The notes below the pieces were generated by a model that was not told the origin of the DNA, searched no databases, and saw nothing but the letters and a program-made list of their open reading frames with translations. 64,000 bases of DNA. Source: Shewanella sp. ANA-3. GTDB taxonomy: Bacteria; Pseudomonadota; Gammaproteobacteria; Enterobacterales; Shewanellaceae. The stretch lies in NCBI RefSeq assembly GCF_000203935.1, contig NC_008573.1, forward strand, positions 214,943-278,942. The letters run 5' to 3'. Both the position numbers and the translations under genes were made by a program. Within the stretch, counting starts at the first letter, position 1. Each line of letters opens with the position of its first letter. Positions 43,700-52,302 of the stretch are shown in pieces.

Positions 43700-44278
43700 T
43701 CAAAGGTGATCATTTAGATTGACGCTAAACTCATACCTGAGGCCATAAGGTCCTTCAATACTTACTGTTTCCCCGTTTCCAGTTCGACCTTCAAATCTAT
43801 ATTCTTCAGACAATTCTGGTAATAGTGGGTATCCATCTACAGAGAATGAAATGTATCCCGTTTCACTTTTCATGTTTAATTTTTCTTCAAAGAAAGAAGA
43901 TGAACCGCGGGATTTCACATCAACGTATAGAACCCCTGATATATTTATCTCTCTTTTACTTATATTTTTTAAGTCATAGCTAATATGTATTCCAGCTACC
44001 ATAACTCCATGTTTGCAAATTTTAGGAGTTTCATCGCATCTAGTTATCACCATAGGCGAAATAACAGTGTGATTGGTAGATTTGGTTATTAATCTGTCAT
44101 TTCGAAAATGTATAGGAGTTAATGCAGAACCTTCTGTATTGACGCTATTATCGACGAAACGAGAATCTCTTATTGGGTAATTAGTCTTTGAAGTTAAATA
44201 TCCAGTATACTGAATAGGTGTAGACTGACACCCAGAAAGCAAAGCCAAGATGGAACATGCAAATATTTTCTTAAACAT
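43700..44278 (-). CDS. Hypothetical lipoprotein
   Basis: About 192 residues from ATG 44278 (GGAAG upstream). Residues 1-16 are a lipoprotein signal with lipobox LLSGC (MFKKIFACSILALLSGCQ). The mature part has no recognised domain and appears beta-rich, with an IHISYDLKNISKREINISGV segment. It is probably anchored in the outer or inner membrane facing the periplasm. Isolated, convergent with the DndC-like remnant. Confidence 0.68.
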   Translation of the reverse strand: MFKKIFACSILALLSGCQSTPIQYTGYLTSKTNYPIRDSRFVDNSVNTEGSALTPIHFRNDRLITKSTNHTVISPMVITRCDETPKICKHGVMVAGIHISYDLKNISKREINISGVLYVDVKSRGSSSFFEEKLNMKSETGYISFSVDGYPLLPELSEEYRFEGRTGNGETVSIEGPYGLRYEFSVNLNDHL

Positions 44279-44474
44279 AATTTCTTCCATTTAAAATATA
44301 ATGTGCAATCTTACATGCAAATTATTTTAAGTAAACAAATTTAATTAAAAAATCAATATAAATAATGAAAGTTAATAATCGGATGCTAGACCTTATAAGC
44401 CGCTTATCTTTATTAACGCTCTAGCATATCATTCAATTCAGCGTCTTTTGTAGTAATTTGGGATTAATTATCAT

Positions 44475-44903
44475 CTAGGCTTTAAAGTAATGTATAAAAT
44501 CCCCGACCAAATTCTTTGGCGGAGTGTCCGCCATGATTCTAATGGACGTGCTAATTTCTAATTTGATTTTCACTTGCTTGTAAGTTCCTAACGAAATTAT
44601 AGATGTCTCGTATGGGACATCTGCACGTTGCTTAGCTTCCATCTGCTTTGTTGCAAACCAATCTATTTCGCCTGGTATCTTAACAGCTAAACCATTGTAT
44701 TCAGATAAAAAATAGAAGCCAGGATAACTAGGTTGAGGGCTTGGATAGAATGTTAATGATTGTTCAACATAACAGTCTGTGCGTGGGTCTATAAAGGCAC
44801 AAAATATCTTAAAGCTATTGAACTCTTGAATAATTTTTATTGCTCCTAGCAATCTATAGTCTATAAATCCGTCATTAAAATAAACTCTTAGTTGGTTTTC
44901 CAT
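44475..44903 (-). CDS. Hypothetical protein
   Basis: 142 residues, no signal peptide or membrane segment. It opens MENQLRVYFNDGFIDYRLLG, beta-rich and aromatic-rich in the middle (LTFYPSPQPSYPGFYFLSEY). Not recognised. Start ATG 44903 follows a CGGTGG-type weak ribosome site. AT content is high, like the neighbouring lipoprotein. Confidence 0.55.
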   Translation of the reverse strand: MENQLRVYFNDGFIDYRLLGAIKIIQEFNSFKIFCAFIDPRTDCYVEQSLTFYPSPQPSYPGFYFLSEYNGLAVKIPGEIDWFATKQMEAKQRADVPYETSIISLGTYKQVKIKLEISTSIRIMADTPPKNLVGDFIHYFKA

Positions 44904-45070
44904 CGTATTCCACCGTTATATTGATTTAGGACTTAAATTACACCAGAGTCAATTTAAGGCAAATTTACATCAACTTTAGATTTACAGAATGATGTTTTTT
45001 AAATTTTGCCATACTGAAAGTTCTTTTTACCATGACACTTTAGTTTCTGCTGATTTATTAAGGAAATCCC

Positions 45071-45244
45071 ATGAATGCTAGAACTAAACTATTTTTCGAA
45101 GGGCGACAACTGTGGCAGTAATATATAAATCTTAACGGTTACTCATTTTGCCCTACTGAAAAAGGCCTGATTAAGTTAGTCGATAGCTCGGGTATTAAGA
45201 AAACCGAGCTACGCAAGAAAATTATTGCTTTCTTGTCGGCATGA
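45071..45244 (+). pseudogene. Small gene with a single nonsense codon
   Basis: 58 codons from ATG 45071 (AAGGAAATCCC upstream) to TGA, with one in-frame TAA at codon 17. The two halves read MNARTKLFFEGRQLWQ and YINLNGYSFCPTEKGLIKLV and on to AFLSA. Coding character is kept on both sides, so it is a recent point mutation in a 57-residue protein of unknown function. Confidence 0.55.
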
Positions 45245-45310
45245 TCCGCAACCGGAGGGTGCGGCACTTTAATGATTTCAACCGCTCTCACCTGTCTATT
45301 TTGTAATCAT

Positions 45311-45334
45311 GTCCGATAATTACAGTTATCGGAC
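45311..45334. promoter_or_regulatory. Perfect 9-bp dyad
   Basis: GTCCGATAA-TTACAG-TTATCGGAC. It stands in the gene-free interval 45245-45674 ahead of the operator cluster; a terminator for the broken small gene or another operator. Confidence 0.45.
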
Positions 45335-45360
45335 ACGAGTACCCACCAGCCGAAAACCAT

Positions 45361-45607
45361 ATTAGTGTGATGTCATTATACTAAACAATACTGAGTGGTT
45401 TGTGTGGCGTTGGTGCCATGATACATTAGTGTGGTGTCACTATATCAAACTGGGTGGGATTGATGATTTTGCGCTCGCTTTGCCGAGTATAACCCCATTT
45501 GACTCGGACCTTGTATGTTTGTCAGGCGTTAACTAAGAATTTTCATGATTAATTAGTGCGTGGCGCATACTAAACTTTTAATGTTTAGTGTAGTGACGCT
45601 GTATTAA
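45361..45607. promoter_or_regulatory. Four-copy palindromic operator cluster
   Basis: Units at 45361-45386, 45425-45450, 45552-45575 and 45584-45607 share ATTAGTGTG...ATACTAAAC with central GTGTCAC or GTGACGC. Two more copies occur at 48925-48950 and 48957-48981. Each unit holds a TATACT/CATACT-like -10. They precede the DUF4942-type gene. Confidence 0.75.
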
Positions 45608-45612
45608 TGTCA

Positions 45613-45640
45613 AAATTTGCGTGAATTTTTAAGCGTGAGA
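45613..45640 (+). promoter_or_regulatory. Island promoter motif, copy 2
   Basis: AAATTTGCGTGAATT at 45613-45627 followed by GCGTGAGATAGT, with 47 bp to the ATG at 45675. It matches copy 1 upstream of the DndC-like gene, 13 kb away and inside the same att-bounded segment. Confidence 0.6.
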
Positions 45641-45674
45641 TAGTTTGAACATCGAAACTTCTTAGGGTGTCCAA

Positions 45675-47411
45675 ATGTCTCATTCTGTCATGTTAGCCGA
45701 CCAAGGCGAGTTTAACTTTTCAACCGCTCAACGTGTTAGGCACTTGAAGGCAGAGGACCAGGATTTTGAATGGTATCCGTCTTCTCAGCACATTATTGAT
45801 GTTGTTCGAAATGATTTGGTTAAGTCTAATTTCTTAGAATCTTATAACAGGGAGTCATCGTTGCTAGACATTGGTGCCGGTGATGGTCGAGTGCTTAGCG
45901 CCCTGAACATGCCGTTAGAGGACCGTCGCGGCGAAATGAGCCCACCTTTTTACAACCTGTACGCGATTGAAAAGAGCATTGTTCATTGCAGCCAGCTCGA
46001 TAAAAAAGTGTTGGTTATTGGCACTGACTTTAATCAGCAAACCCTTGTTGATAAGCCCGTTGGCGTCATTTTCTGCAACCCTCCTTATTCGGCCTTTGAG
46101 CAATGGGCTACCCGTGTCATTTCCGAAGCTAATGCCGAAGTGTGTTATCTGGTATTGCCGAAGCGCTGGTCTAACAGTCAAGATATCGAAAATGCGATTA
46201 CAATGCGTGAAGCCGAAGCCGAGGTCATTGGGACATTCGATTTTCAAAATGATTGTGATCGCGAAACTCGTCATTCGGTACGGGTAGACATTATTCGTGT
46301 TAATTTAGGTTATAAAAATCATCGCCAATGCAAGGTTGACCCTTTCAAAGCGTTCTTTGACGCCAACTTTGACCTAGAACTAGCTGAAAGTGATTATTCT
46401 GCAAAATTCAGAGGGCCATCCGACTCGACTAAGCAAAAGCTAAATGAATTAGTTCCTGGTGCCGACATGGTAAAGGCTATGCAATCACTTTACGATCATC
46501 AGATGGCCAAGCTAATGGATACCTATAGCGCACTCTCAGAAATTGATCCTGATTTACTGCGAGAACTAGAAGTTTCTAAGGCGTCGGTGCTGGAAAGTCT
46601 CAAACTCAAAATCAAGAGTCTCAAAAGTTTGTTTTGGAAAGAGTTGTTCGCTAAATTTGATGCGCTGACTTCTCGCCTGACTTCATCTAATCGTAAGGGG
46701 TTATTAGAGCTGTTAGAGAGGCACGTAAGCGTCGACTTCACCGCTGAGAACGCATACGCGATAGCTCAATGGGCAATAAAACACGCTGATGCTCTTCAAG
46801 ATGATCAGTTCAAAGATTTCTACCTATCTATGAGCCAAGCCGCAAACGTGGTTAATTATTCCAGTAACCAACGCACCTTCAAATACGACAGATGGCGTTA
46901 TCGGGAGCTTGTGATGAATGGTCAAATCTCTCATTTTAAACTCGACTACCGTTGTGTAATGGAAAATGTTGGCGGCATCGTTAATGGTTACGACTATAAC
47001 AGCTATTACAACCAGTGCGGTTTGTCTGTTCGTGCAATCGAATTTATCACCGATTTTGTCACCATCGCTGGCAATCTTGGTTTCGATACACGCGGCACAC
47101 CTAAACCTTATGAGTTCAAATGGGCCAGCAACAAAGCCCACGACTTTAGATACATACAATCTAACGGCTCTAGCGAGGTACTGTTCTCAGTTCGTGCGTA
47201 CCTTAACGGTAACCTACATATTAAGATGAACCCTAAGTTGGCGCTAAAGTTAAATGTAGTGGCTGGTAAGTTGTTTGGCTGGGTTCGTAGCGCAGAAGAA
47301 GCGGCGGCTGAAATGGAGGCTCCAGCATCTCAGGTCGTGGAAGTTACTGAAATGTTCGGCCATTCGTTATCGTTAACGCATAACTATCAAAACCTTTTGA
47401 TGGCGGCTTAA
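45675..47411 (+). CDS. DUF4942-type protein with N6-adenine methyltransferase-like domain
   Basis: 578 residues. The N-terminal half is a class I SAM methyltransferase with motif I LLDIGAGDGRVLSAL and the catalytic FCNPPYS (NPPY) of adenine-N6 enzymes. The C-terminal half (from about 270) matches DUF4942, which is common on plasmids, prophages and ICEs. It may methylate DNA of the element, for example against host restriction. Start ATG 45675 follows AGGGTG, and transcription is probably controlled by the operator cluster immediately upstream. Confidence 0.8.
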   Translation: MSHSVMLADQGEFNFSTAQRVRHLKAEDQDFEWYPSSQHIIDVVRNDLVKSNFLESYNRESSLLDIGAGDGRVLSALNMPLEDRRGEMSPPFYNLYAIEKSIVHCSQLDKKVLVIGTDFNQQTLVDKPVGVIFCNPPYSAFEQWATRVISEANAEVCYLVLPKRWSNSQDIENAITMREAEAEVIGTFDFQNDCDRETRHSVRVDIIRVNLGYKNHRQCKVDPFKAFFDANFDLELAESDYSAKFRGPSDSTKQKLNELVPGADMVKAMQSLYDHQMAKLMDTYSALSEIDPDLLRELEVSKASVLESLKLKIKSLKSLFWKELFAKFDALTSRLTSSNRKGLLELLERHVSVDFTAENAYAIAQWAIKHADALQDDQFKDFYLSMSQAANVVNYSSNQRTFKYDRWRYRELVMNGQISHFKLDYRCVMENVGGIVNGYDYNSYYNQCGLSVRAIEFITDFVTIAGNLGFDTRGTPKPYEFKWASNKAHDFRYIQSNGSSEVLFSVRAYLNGNLHIKMNPKLALKLNVVAGKLFGWVRSAEEAAAEMEAPASQVVEVTEMFGHSLSLTHNYQNLLMAA

Positions 47412-47508
47412 TCCCTCCCATTCAGACGGCGCAAAGTTCAATTTTTGCGCCGTTTTGCATTTGTGAGATCCTTTAATCAGATAAGAAATTCAGTTATTAG
47501 AGGTGACT

Positions 47509-47874
47509 ATGTTTGCTGCATATTTGGTTATAGGTGTGTTTGGGTTCGTCGCTGGCCTAATTGTTTTGCTCAACAAAGGTAACCCATTACCAGCGGCAAT
47601 TCCTCGTGCAGCATCGCTTAAGTTCATCCCAAGTAAGATCCCATGTGTTGCTAATCAATACCCCGAAGTATGTGATGATGATACAGGTTTGAAACGTAGA
47701 ACGGGCGCTTACCATGATTATCTTATCAATCCAGCTACAGGGTTGCTTACGCTGAACGGCGCTTTGGATGTGGCAGGTAATCCTTTAGGAGCTGACTTGA
47801 CTCATTCAGGCATCGATAGCGGTCACGACTTTGACCATGACTTTGGTATGAATCGTTTTGGGAATGATTTTTAA
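47509..47874 (+). CDS. Hypothetical membrane-anchored protein
   Basis: About 121 residues from ATG 47509 (AGAGG upstream). One N-terminal membrane helix (MFAAYLVIGVFGFVAGLIVL), then a soluble tail ending in a histidine/aspartate-rich stretch (GHDFDHDFGMNRFGNDF). Not recognised. It overlaps the next gene as TAATG, so the two are coupled. Confidence 0.58.
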   Translation: MFAAYLVIGVFGFVAGLIVLLNKGNPLPAAIPRAASLKFIPSKIPCVANQYPEVCDDDTGLKRRTGAYHDYLINPATGLLTLNGALDVAGNPLGADLTHSGIDSGHDFDHDFGMNRFGNDF

Positions 47875-48122
47875 TGGAATTATTGGAGACTACTCAAGCG
47901 GTTGCAGGCCAATTCTATGCGTTACAGCAAGAGCTGGTTTCGTTGAAGTCGACGCTAATTTTGCCCTGTAGTGAGAAAAAGCTGCCCAACCACGCGCTCG
48001 CCTTTGATTTGTACCAAGGCACGGGGTATCTGAGCATCGTGAAGCAATGGAGCAGGTATAGCATTAGCGCGGGGATTAAACGGTTTGGCCTTAGCGGTGA
48101 AGCAATGCCCGTTACGGCATGA
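47874..48122 (+). CDS. Small protein resembling a DUF6884-like N-terminus
   Basis: 82 residues. Residues 27-55 (LILPCSEKKLPNHALAFDLY and QGTGYLS) resemble the start of DUF6884/YaaA-like proteins (CSxxKLP...DLY). Such proteins are normally about 140 residues or longer; here the similarity fades after residue 60 and the frame ends soon after, so the gene may be truncated or frameshifted. It is coupled to the preceding membrane-protein gene. Confidence 0.45.
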   Translation: MELLETTQAVAGQFYALQQELVSLKSTLILPCSEKKLPNHALAFDLYQGTGYLSIVKQWSRYSISAGIKRFGLSGEAMPVTA

Positions 48123-48227
48123 TTGAAGCAAGGTTGTAATATTAAAATCCTGTAGAATTTACTCAAAATTTGCCAGAAATTGAACCTATGCAATGATGAT
48201 CTTACATTAATAACTGAGAGAAATTAG

Positions 48228-48905
48228 ATGCAAATTAGCCCAAGTATTTACCTTGACCAAGCGACCAGTTTGTTAGCTCCCCTGCCGTTCCTAGAGGACA
48301 ACGGCGACGCGGATAGCTACTATCAGGAATACAGCTTTTACGTCGATACGCCTAACCCGCTGGTTAAACTGGAACTCGCAGTAATGGTCAATGCCGAGGT
48401 GCTGACCGATAGCGACCATGCCCCCATCGTGTTCACCTACGGCATTAACCTTGGCCAAGGTAACGGTATTGAGGATGGTGCCAATTTCTACGTCGAGGAC
48501 ATCGAGGCTATCAAGTCTGGCGACTTCGAACCAATTAACTCGGTTGAATTAGCTCTTCTTCAAGGGGCCATCCCTATGCTGGATAAGATTGTTAGTGCCT
48601 TGCAAAGCAATCCACTGGTCTGGAAGGTGGTGAGCCAACAGCTATCAAAAATCGTCTCTGGCATCATCACCCGCCCATCAAGCCCGAATGAACCAGATTT
48701 TTTGACAGGGGCACTTGTTGAATGTGATCTCCAAATTCAGGACTTAGATGGCACACAAATAACTATAGTACCTGCGCCGCAAGGAGGATGGACTCATGAC
48801 AGCCTTGAAGCGCTGGACTGTGATGCATTGGCAGGTGGTCAAGCATGGAATGCGTATCTACTTTACGGTGTATTACCTCAATGGGTAGGCTGCTCAGAAA
48901 TCTAA
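48228..48905 (+). CDS. Hypothetical protein
   Basis: 225 residues, acidic and soluble with no membrane segment. Not recognised. It opens MQISPSIYLDQATSLLAPLP, with a helical centre (SVELALLQGAIPMLDKIVSA). ATG 48228 has GAGAGAAA upstream. It belongs to the plus-strand series that starts with the methyltransferase gene. Confidence 0.55.
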   Translation: MQISPSIYLDQATSLLAPLPFLEDNGDADSYYQEYSFYVDTPNPLVKLELAVMVNAEVLTDSDHAPIVFTYGINLGQGNGIEDGANFYVEDIEAIKSGDFEPINSVELALLQGAIPMLDKIVSALQSNPLVWKVVSQQLSKIVSGIITRPSSPNEPDFLTGALVECDLQIQDLDGTQITIVPAPQGGWTHDSLEALDCDALAGGQAWNAYLLYGVLPQWVGCSEI

Positions 48906-48924
48906 CTAAACTTGTTTGATTTAG

Positions 48925-48981
48925 TTAGTGTGTGTCTCTATACTAAAAACATAATTATTAGTGTAGAGACGCCATACTAAA
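48925..48981. promoter_or_regulatory. Two operator copies abutting a start codon
   Basis: TTAGTGTGTGTCTCTATACT (48925-48944, continuing to 48950) and ATTAGTGTAGAGACGCCATA (48957-48976, continuing to 48981). The second ends immediately before ATG 48982, leaving no ribosome site. Same family as 45361-45607. Confidence 0.72.
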
Positions 48982-49566
48982 ATGAATGACACTACCTCCC
49001 CACTCAAATCTGACTCATTAGGCCCAGCTTGGACGTATCACGCCCTCCCCTCTGACGTCAGTTCGCGACCCAAGGGACGCACATTAAGACTGTTAGCGGC
49101 AAGTGAAGCTGCAAGCCCACAAGTACGTGATTTACTCTCGCGCATGATCGGTAACACTTACAACCAGATAGAGAAAACCGAGTGGTTTACTTCGCAGTTC
49201 TTAAATGGCACTCCGACCCTCACTGTGACATTCCGTCAGTTAATGCGAGAAACCGAACCCACCAAATCCAAGCCGTTACCACAGGAAACCGCGCTGCATT
49301 CATTGAATGTCTGTCTTAATTCCATTTTCTCGGATTCAGGTTGGAAGCTGGTACGTCGGCGCATCTCTCAAATCGAGCGGGTTCAAAAGACGACTCGACC
49401 TGTGATCAGCAAGAACCAATACGACAAGCTAGTTCTTTTCAAGGATACGATTGGCGCAAAATCCGTGGATGCTGCGATTGATGAATTACTGAGTTTTTAC
49501 AAGGACGAACACCCCGCATTTTCAGCAGACAGGGAGGCATTAGGTGAGCTTATTAACTACGAATAA
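48982..49566 (+). CDS. Hypothetical protein, possible regulator or recombinase partner
   Basis: 194 residues, soluble, rich in arginine and lysine. No recognised family; MSRMIGNTYNQIEKTEWFTS-like helical segments and a basic centre would suit DNA binding. The start ATG sits directly on an operator copy, suggesting autoregulation and a leaderless or weakly initiated message. It overlaps the recombinase gene by 23 bp, so it may assist or control that enzyme. Confidence 0.55.
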   Translation: MNDTTSPLKSDSLGPAWTYHALPSDVSSRPKGRTLRLLAASEAASPQVRDLLSRMIGNTYNQIEKTEWFTSQFLNGTPTLTVTFRQLMRETEPTKSKPLPQETALHSLNVCLNSIFSDSGWKLVRRRISQIERVQKTTRPVISKNQYDKLVLFKDTIGAKSVDAAIDELLSFYKDEHPAFSADREALGELINYE

Positions 49567-50659
49567 TCACAGCGTTGCACTGTCCTATGGCGAACCTCCG
49601 TCAACGCTTAACGATTCGTTAAAAGACAGTTATCAGCGCTCTACTGACGAGCTACAGGCGCTATTGTCAAAGCCTCTGGCTCAGTTAACCGATGCAGACA
49701 AGCTCCGCATTCGGGAGATTACACAGGCAAAACTCAAGCACTTTCTTGATAATGGCCACCGTACCCGCAGGGCTAATACATGGCGAGCACTAATGAGCCG
49801 GTGGGCTAAGTTTGAAAGTTGGTGTCTTACAAATAACCTAACCCCGTTGCCTGCGACCCCCGAGGTAGTGGCCACATTCATTGAGTACTACCAGGCATCG
49901 TCGTACACCACCTTATCTCAATATGCTTGGGCGATTAACAGTTTCCATGTGGAGTGTGGTTTGTTGTCCCCTGTGAGCAGTAAGACCGTGCAAGACAAGC
50001 AGAATGAAATCAGAATAGTAAAGCTCGAGTCAGGCGGTTTAGCGCAAGAGCAGGCAACGCCTTTTAGACTTCATCACCTGCAGATGCTCATAGAATCGTA
50101 TGGCGAGAGTGAGAGGTTATTAGACAAGCGCAATTTGGCGTTGCTGAACATCGCCTATGAATCGTTGCTTCGTGAATCCGAGCTGCTTCGGATCAAAGTA
50201 GGCCATCTCAAATCCACTTTTGAAGGCGATTATGTGTTGTCAGTGCCTTACACCAAAACCAATGACTCGGGTGAAGAAGAGGTAGTGAACATTACACCGC
50301 TAGGCTTCAAATTGATTCAGAGGTACATCCAAGGTGCTGGGCTGACTAAGGAAGACTACTTGTTTCAGCCGATTGGCCGGAGCAATAAAGTCTCGGTTCA
50401 AGCCAAGCCGATGTCCACCCGTACAGTGGACCGAGTATTTCTGTGGGCATTCGAGAGTTTAGGAATCGACCGTCATTCTGCTTGGTCAGGGCATAGTGCC
50501 AGGATTGGCGCCGCACAGGACTTACTTGCCGCAGGCTATTCGATAGCCCAAATCCAAGAGAACGGTCGTTGGAAAAGCCCAATGATGGTATTGCGGTACG
50601 GCAAAGACATTAAGGCAAAGGAAAGTGCGATGGCCAAGATGTTGGCAGAAAGACGGTAG
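49544..50659 (+). CDS. Tyrosine recombinase / integrase
   Basis: 371 residues, full-length. An N-terminal core-binding domain (RRANTWRALMSRWAKFESWC) precedes the catalytic domain with LLRESELLRIKVGHL, the WSGHSARIGAAQDLL (H-x-x-R) box and WKSPMMVLRYGKDI with the tyrosine. It starts with GTG overlapping the preceding gene. With repeat C 1.9 kb downstream it is the best candidate for the integrase of the 28.3-52.6 kb segment. Confidence 0.9.
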   Translation: MSLLTTNNHSVALSYGEPPSTLNDSLKDSYQRSTDELQALLSKPLAQLTDADKLRIREITQAKLKHFLDNGHRTRRANTWRALMSRWAKFESWCLTNNLTPLPATPEVVATFIEYYQASSYTTLSQYAWAINSFHVECGLLSPVSSKTVQDKQNEIRIVKLESGGLAQEQATPFRLHHLQMLIESYGESERLLDKRNLALLNIAYESLLRESELLRIKVGHLKSTFEGDYVLSVPYTKTNDSGEEEVVNITPLGFKLIQRYIQGAGLTKEDYLFQPIGRSNKVSVQAKPMSTRTVDRVFLWAFESLGIDRHSAWSGHSARIGAAQDLLAAGYSIAQIQENGRWKSPMMVLRYGKDIKAKESAMAKMLAERR

Positions 50660-50746
50660 TCAGATTCAACCTCCATTTCTATGTGAACCTGACAATTATT
50701 GGCTTAATATTAGTAGGTTAAACAATTTAAAACAGGAATGGGAACT

Positions 50747-51109
50747 GTGAAGAAAGCGATTATTCTCTCATTACTGGCATTAAGCCCAACTTTAAACGCT
50801 AAAGAAATTCATCAAAGTAGTTATGGGGAAAGTTGGCCGTTTACTGTCGAAAGCGGAGAACTTGGCTGCTACGACCAGGCAGTGATTTTTATCGCAAATG
50901 ATAAAGAATATGCGGTAAACGGTGTTGCCCAAAGCAAGGGTTATGATTCTATTGAGCCAATTTGGAAAGAGGATAGTTCTTTATTGGAATACCTAAAGGC
51001 AATAGCTAAAAAGGAAAATAAAACTCTTCGACAAGTTCAGGATGAAATGGGTGCATCCCGCGTTAATATCGGACCGATCCTTCAAGAAGGCTTAAAACTT
51101 TGTAAGTAG
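50747..51109 (+). CDS. DUF2511 (YebY-like) exported protein
   Basis: About 120 residues from GTG 50747, giving the signal peptide MKKAIILSLLALSPTLNA; ATG 50738 is an alternative. The mature N-terminus SYGESWPFTVESGELGCYDQ, then KEYAVNGVAQ and IEPIW, fits DUF2511, whose E. coli member YebY is periplasmic and linked to copper. The C-terminal helix (LRQVQDEMGASRVNIGPILQ) is also present. Isolated gene after the recombinase. Confidence 0.78.
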   Translation: MKKAIILSLLALSPTLNAKEIHQSSYGESWPFTVESGELGCYDQAVIFIANDKEYAVNGVAQSKGYDSIEPIWKEDSSLLEYLKAIAKKENKTLRQVQDEMGASRVNIGPILQEGLKLCK

Positions 51110-51117
51110 CTTACCTT

Positions 51118-52023
51118 ATGAACCTAATCCCCTTCGGCCTTCGTAGTGATGGCTTGTATATAGATGCAGAGGACGCAACGCGGGGTAAGTCCTGTGATTG
51201 TACTTGCCCATCATGCGGTATTGCCTTAATCGCACGGCAGGGTGACGTTAATGCGTTCCACTTTGCCCATGACTCCAAAGGTGCGAGTAAGGAAGAGATT
51301 GAGGCCTGCAAATACTCGTTTTATGTCTCAGTTCGCTACATGCTGAAGCAGCTTCTACAGGGGACAGGCTTGTTATTGTTGCCACCTCTCGAGATTGACC
51401 ATCACGGCCAAACGCACGTCATTACCAAAAGTTTGCCAATCACGGTGGAGCCCAAGGACATAACGCCTGATAGTTATGAGCAGGATATTATGTTTGACTT
51501 AATCTTTACGGTCTCAGGCCGCAAGCTATGCCTATACATTAGCCATCCTGGTCGCCCCGCGCCGATATATAACAATCTATCAAGAGATCAGCACACGGCG
51601 GTACTAGGGCTTGATTTAATTCCTTTCTCAAAGATATTTAATGAGTTTTACAAACTAAAATCAGCTCAAACACTACTGCGCGAATGGCTTGAAACGTCCA
51701 TTAAGGGCAAGCATTGGATTTACAATCCAAGGCGCAATGCGTGGTTTGAGCATCAACAGGCTAAGGCTCCAGCTGTTCAGGAGCAGCAACAGCAACAAGT
51801 TCTGGTACAAACCAAGACTACCCGTGATCGGATTAAAGAGCAGATTGCCAAAATGGACAGGTTGAACGTAGTCGCTATATATCGCTGCGTTTTTTGTCAG
51901 TTGGACTTTGAAGGCAGTGCGTTACTCAACTACTGCCCCAAGTGTAATGACCATCTAAGTGTGAAAAGAAAATCGGAGATTGCGGCTCAAACTCCACCTA
52001 AAGGCAAGTATCGGTATCGATGA
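51118..52023 (+). CDS. CoiA-like zinc-finger protein
   Basis: 301 residues. The N-terminus has CDCTCPSCG and FHFAHDSKG, the cysteine/HFAH signature of CoiA-like proteins; the C-terminus has a second zinc ribbon (CVFCQ...YCPKC). A glutamine run (EQQQQQQVL) links them. CoiA-type domains are often nuclease-like and occur on mobile elements. ATG 51118 is 8 bp after the DUF2511 stop. Its role is unknown. Confidence 0.6.
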   Translation: MNLIPFGLRSDGLYIDAEDATRGKSCDCTCPSCGIALIARQGDVNAFHFAHDSKGASKEEIEACKYSFYVSVRYMLKQLLQGTGLLLLPPLEIDHHGQTHVITKSLPITVEPKDITPDSYEQDIMFDLIFTVSGRKLCLYISHPGRPAPIYNNLSRDQHTAVLGLDLIPFSKIFNEFYKLKSAQTLLREWLETSIKGKHWIYNPRRNAWFEHQQAKAPAVQEQQQQQVLVQTKTTRDRIKEQIAKMDRLNVVAIYRCVFCQLDFEGSALLNYCPKCNDHLSVKRKSEIAAQTPPKGKYRYR

Positions 52024-52032
52024 CTCTATGAT

Positions 52033-52302
52033 TTATTCAAGTAACGTCAACTTATAGCCAAGCGGTGTAAACCAATGCCTACGGCCCGTGTCTAAATTGC
52101 GAACAAAATACCAATCTTCCGACTTAAGGTGTTCTGGTAGGGACTCAATCGTGGAGATTTCACCGTCATCCACCAGCACTTTCTCTGGCTTTGGAAGCAC
52201 CTCTAATTGGCGCCGTTTCTCGGGAAATTCCACCAAACTGCCATCAACGTCATCGAAGGATGAAGCAGGATACACCGCTAAAAATTTTTGGCCGGTTTGC
52301 AT
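52033..52302 (-). CDS. Hypothetical protein
   Basis: 89 residues, soluble, convergent with the CoiA-like gene 9 bp away. No recognised family (SEDWYFVRNLDTGRRHWFTP is the most distinctive segment). It probably forms a small beta domain. Last gene before repeat C. Confidence 0.5.
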   Translation of the reverse strand: MQTGQKFLAVYPASSFDDVDGSLVEFPEKRRQLEVLPKPEKVLVDDGEISTIESLPEHLKSEDWYFVRNLDTGRRHWFTPLGYKLTLLE

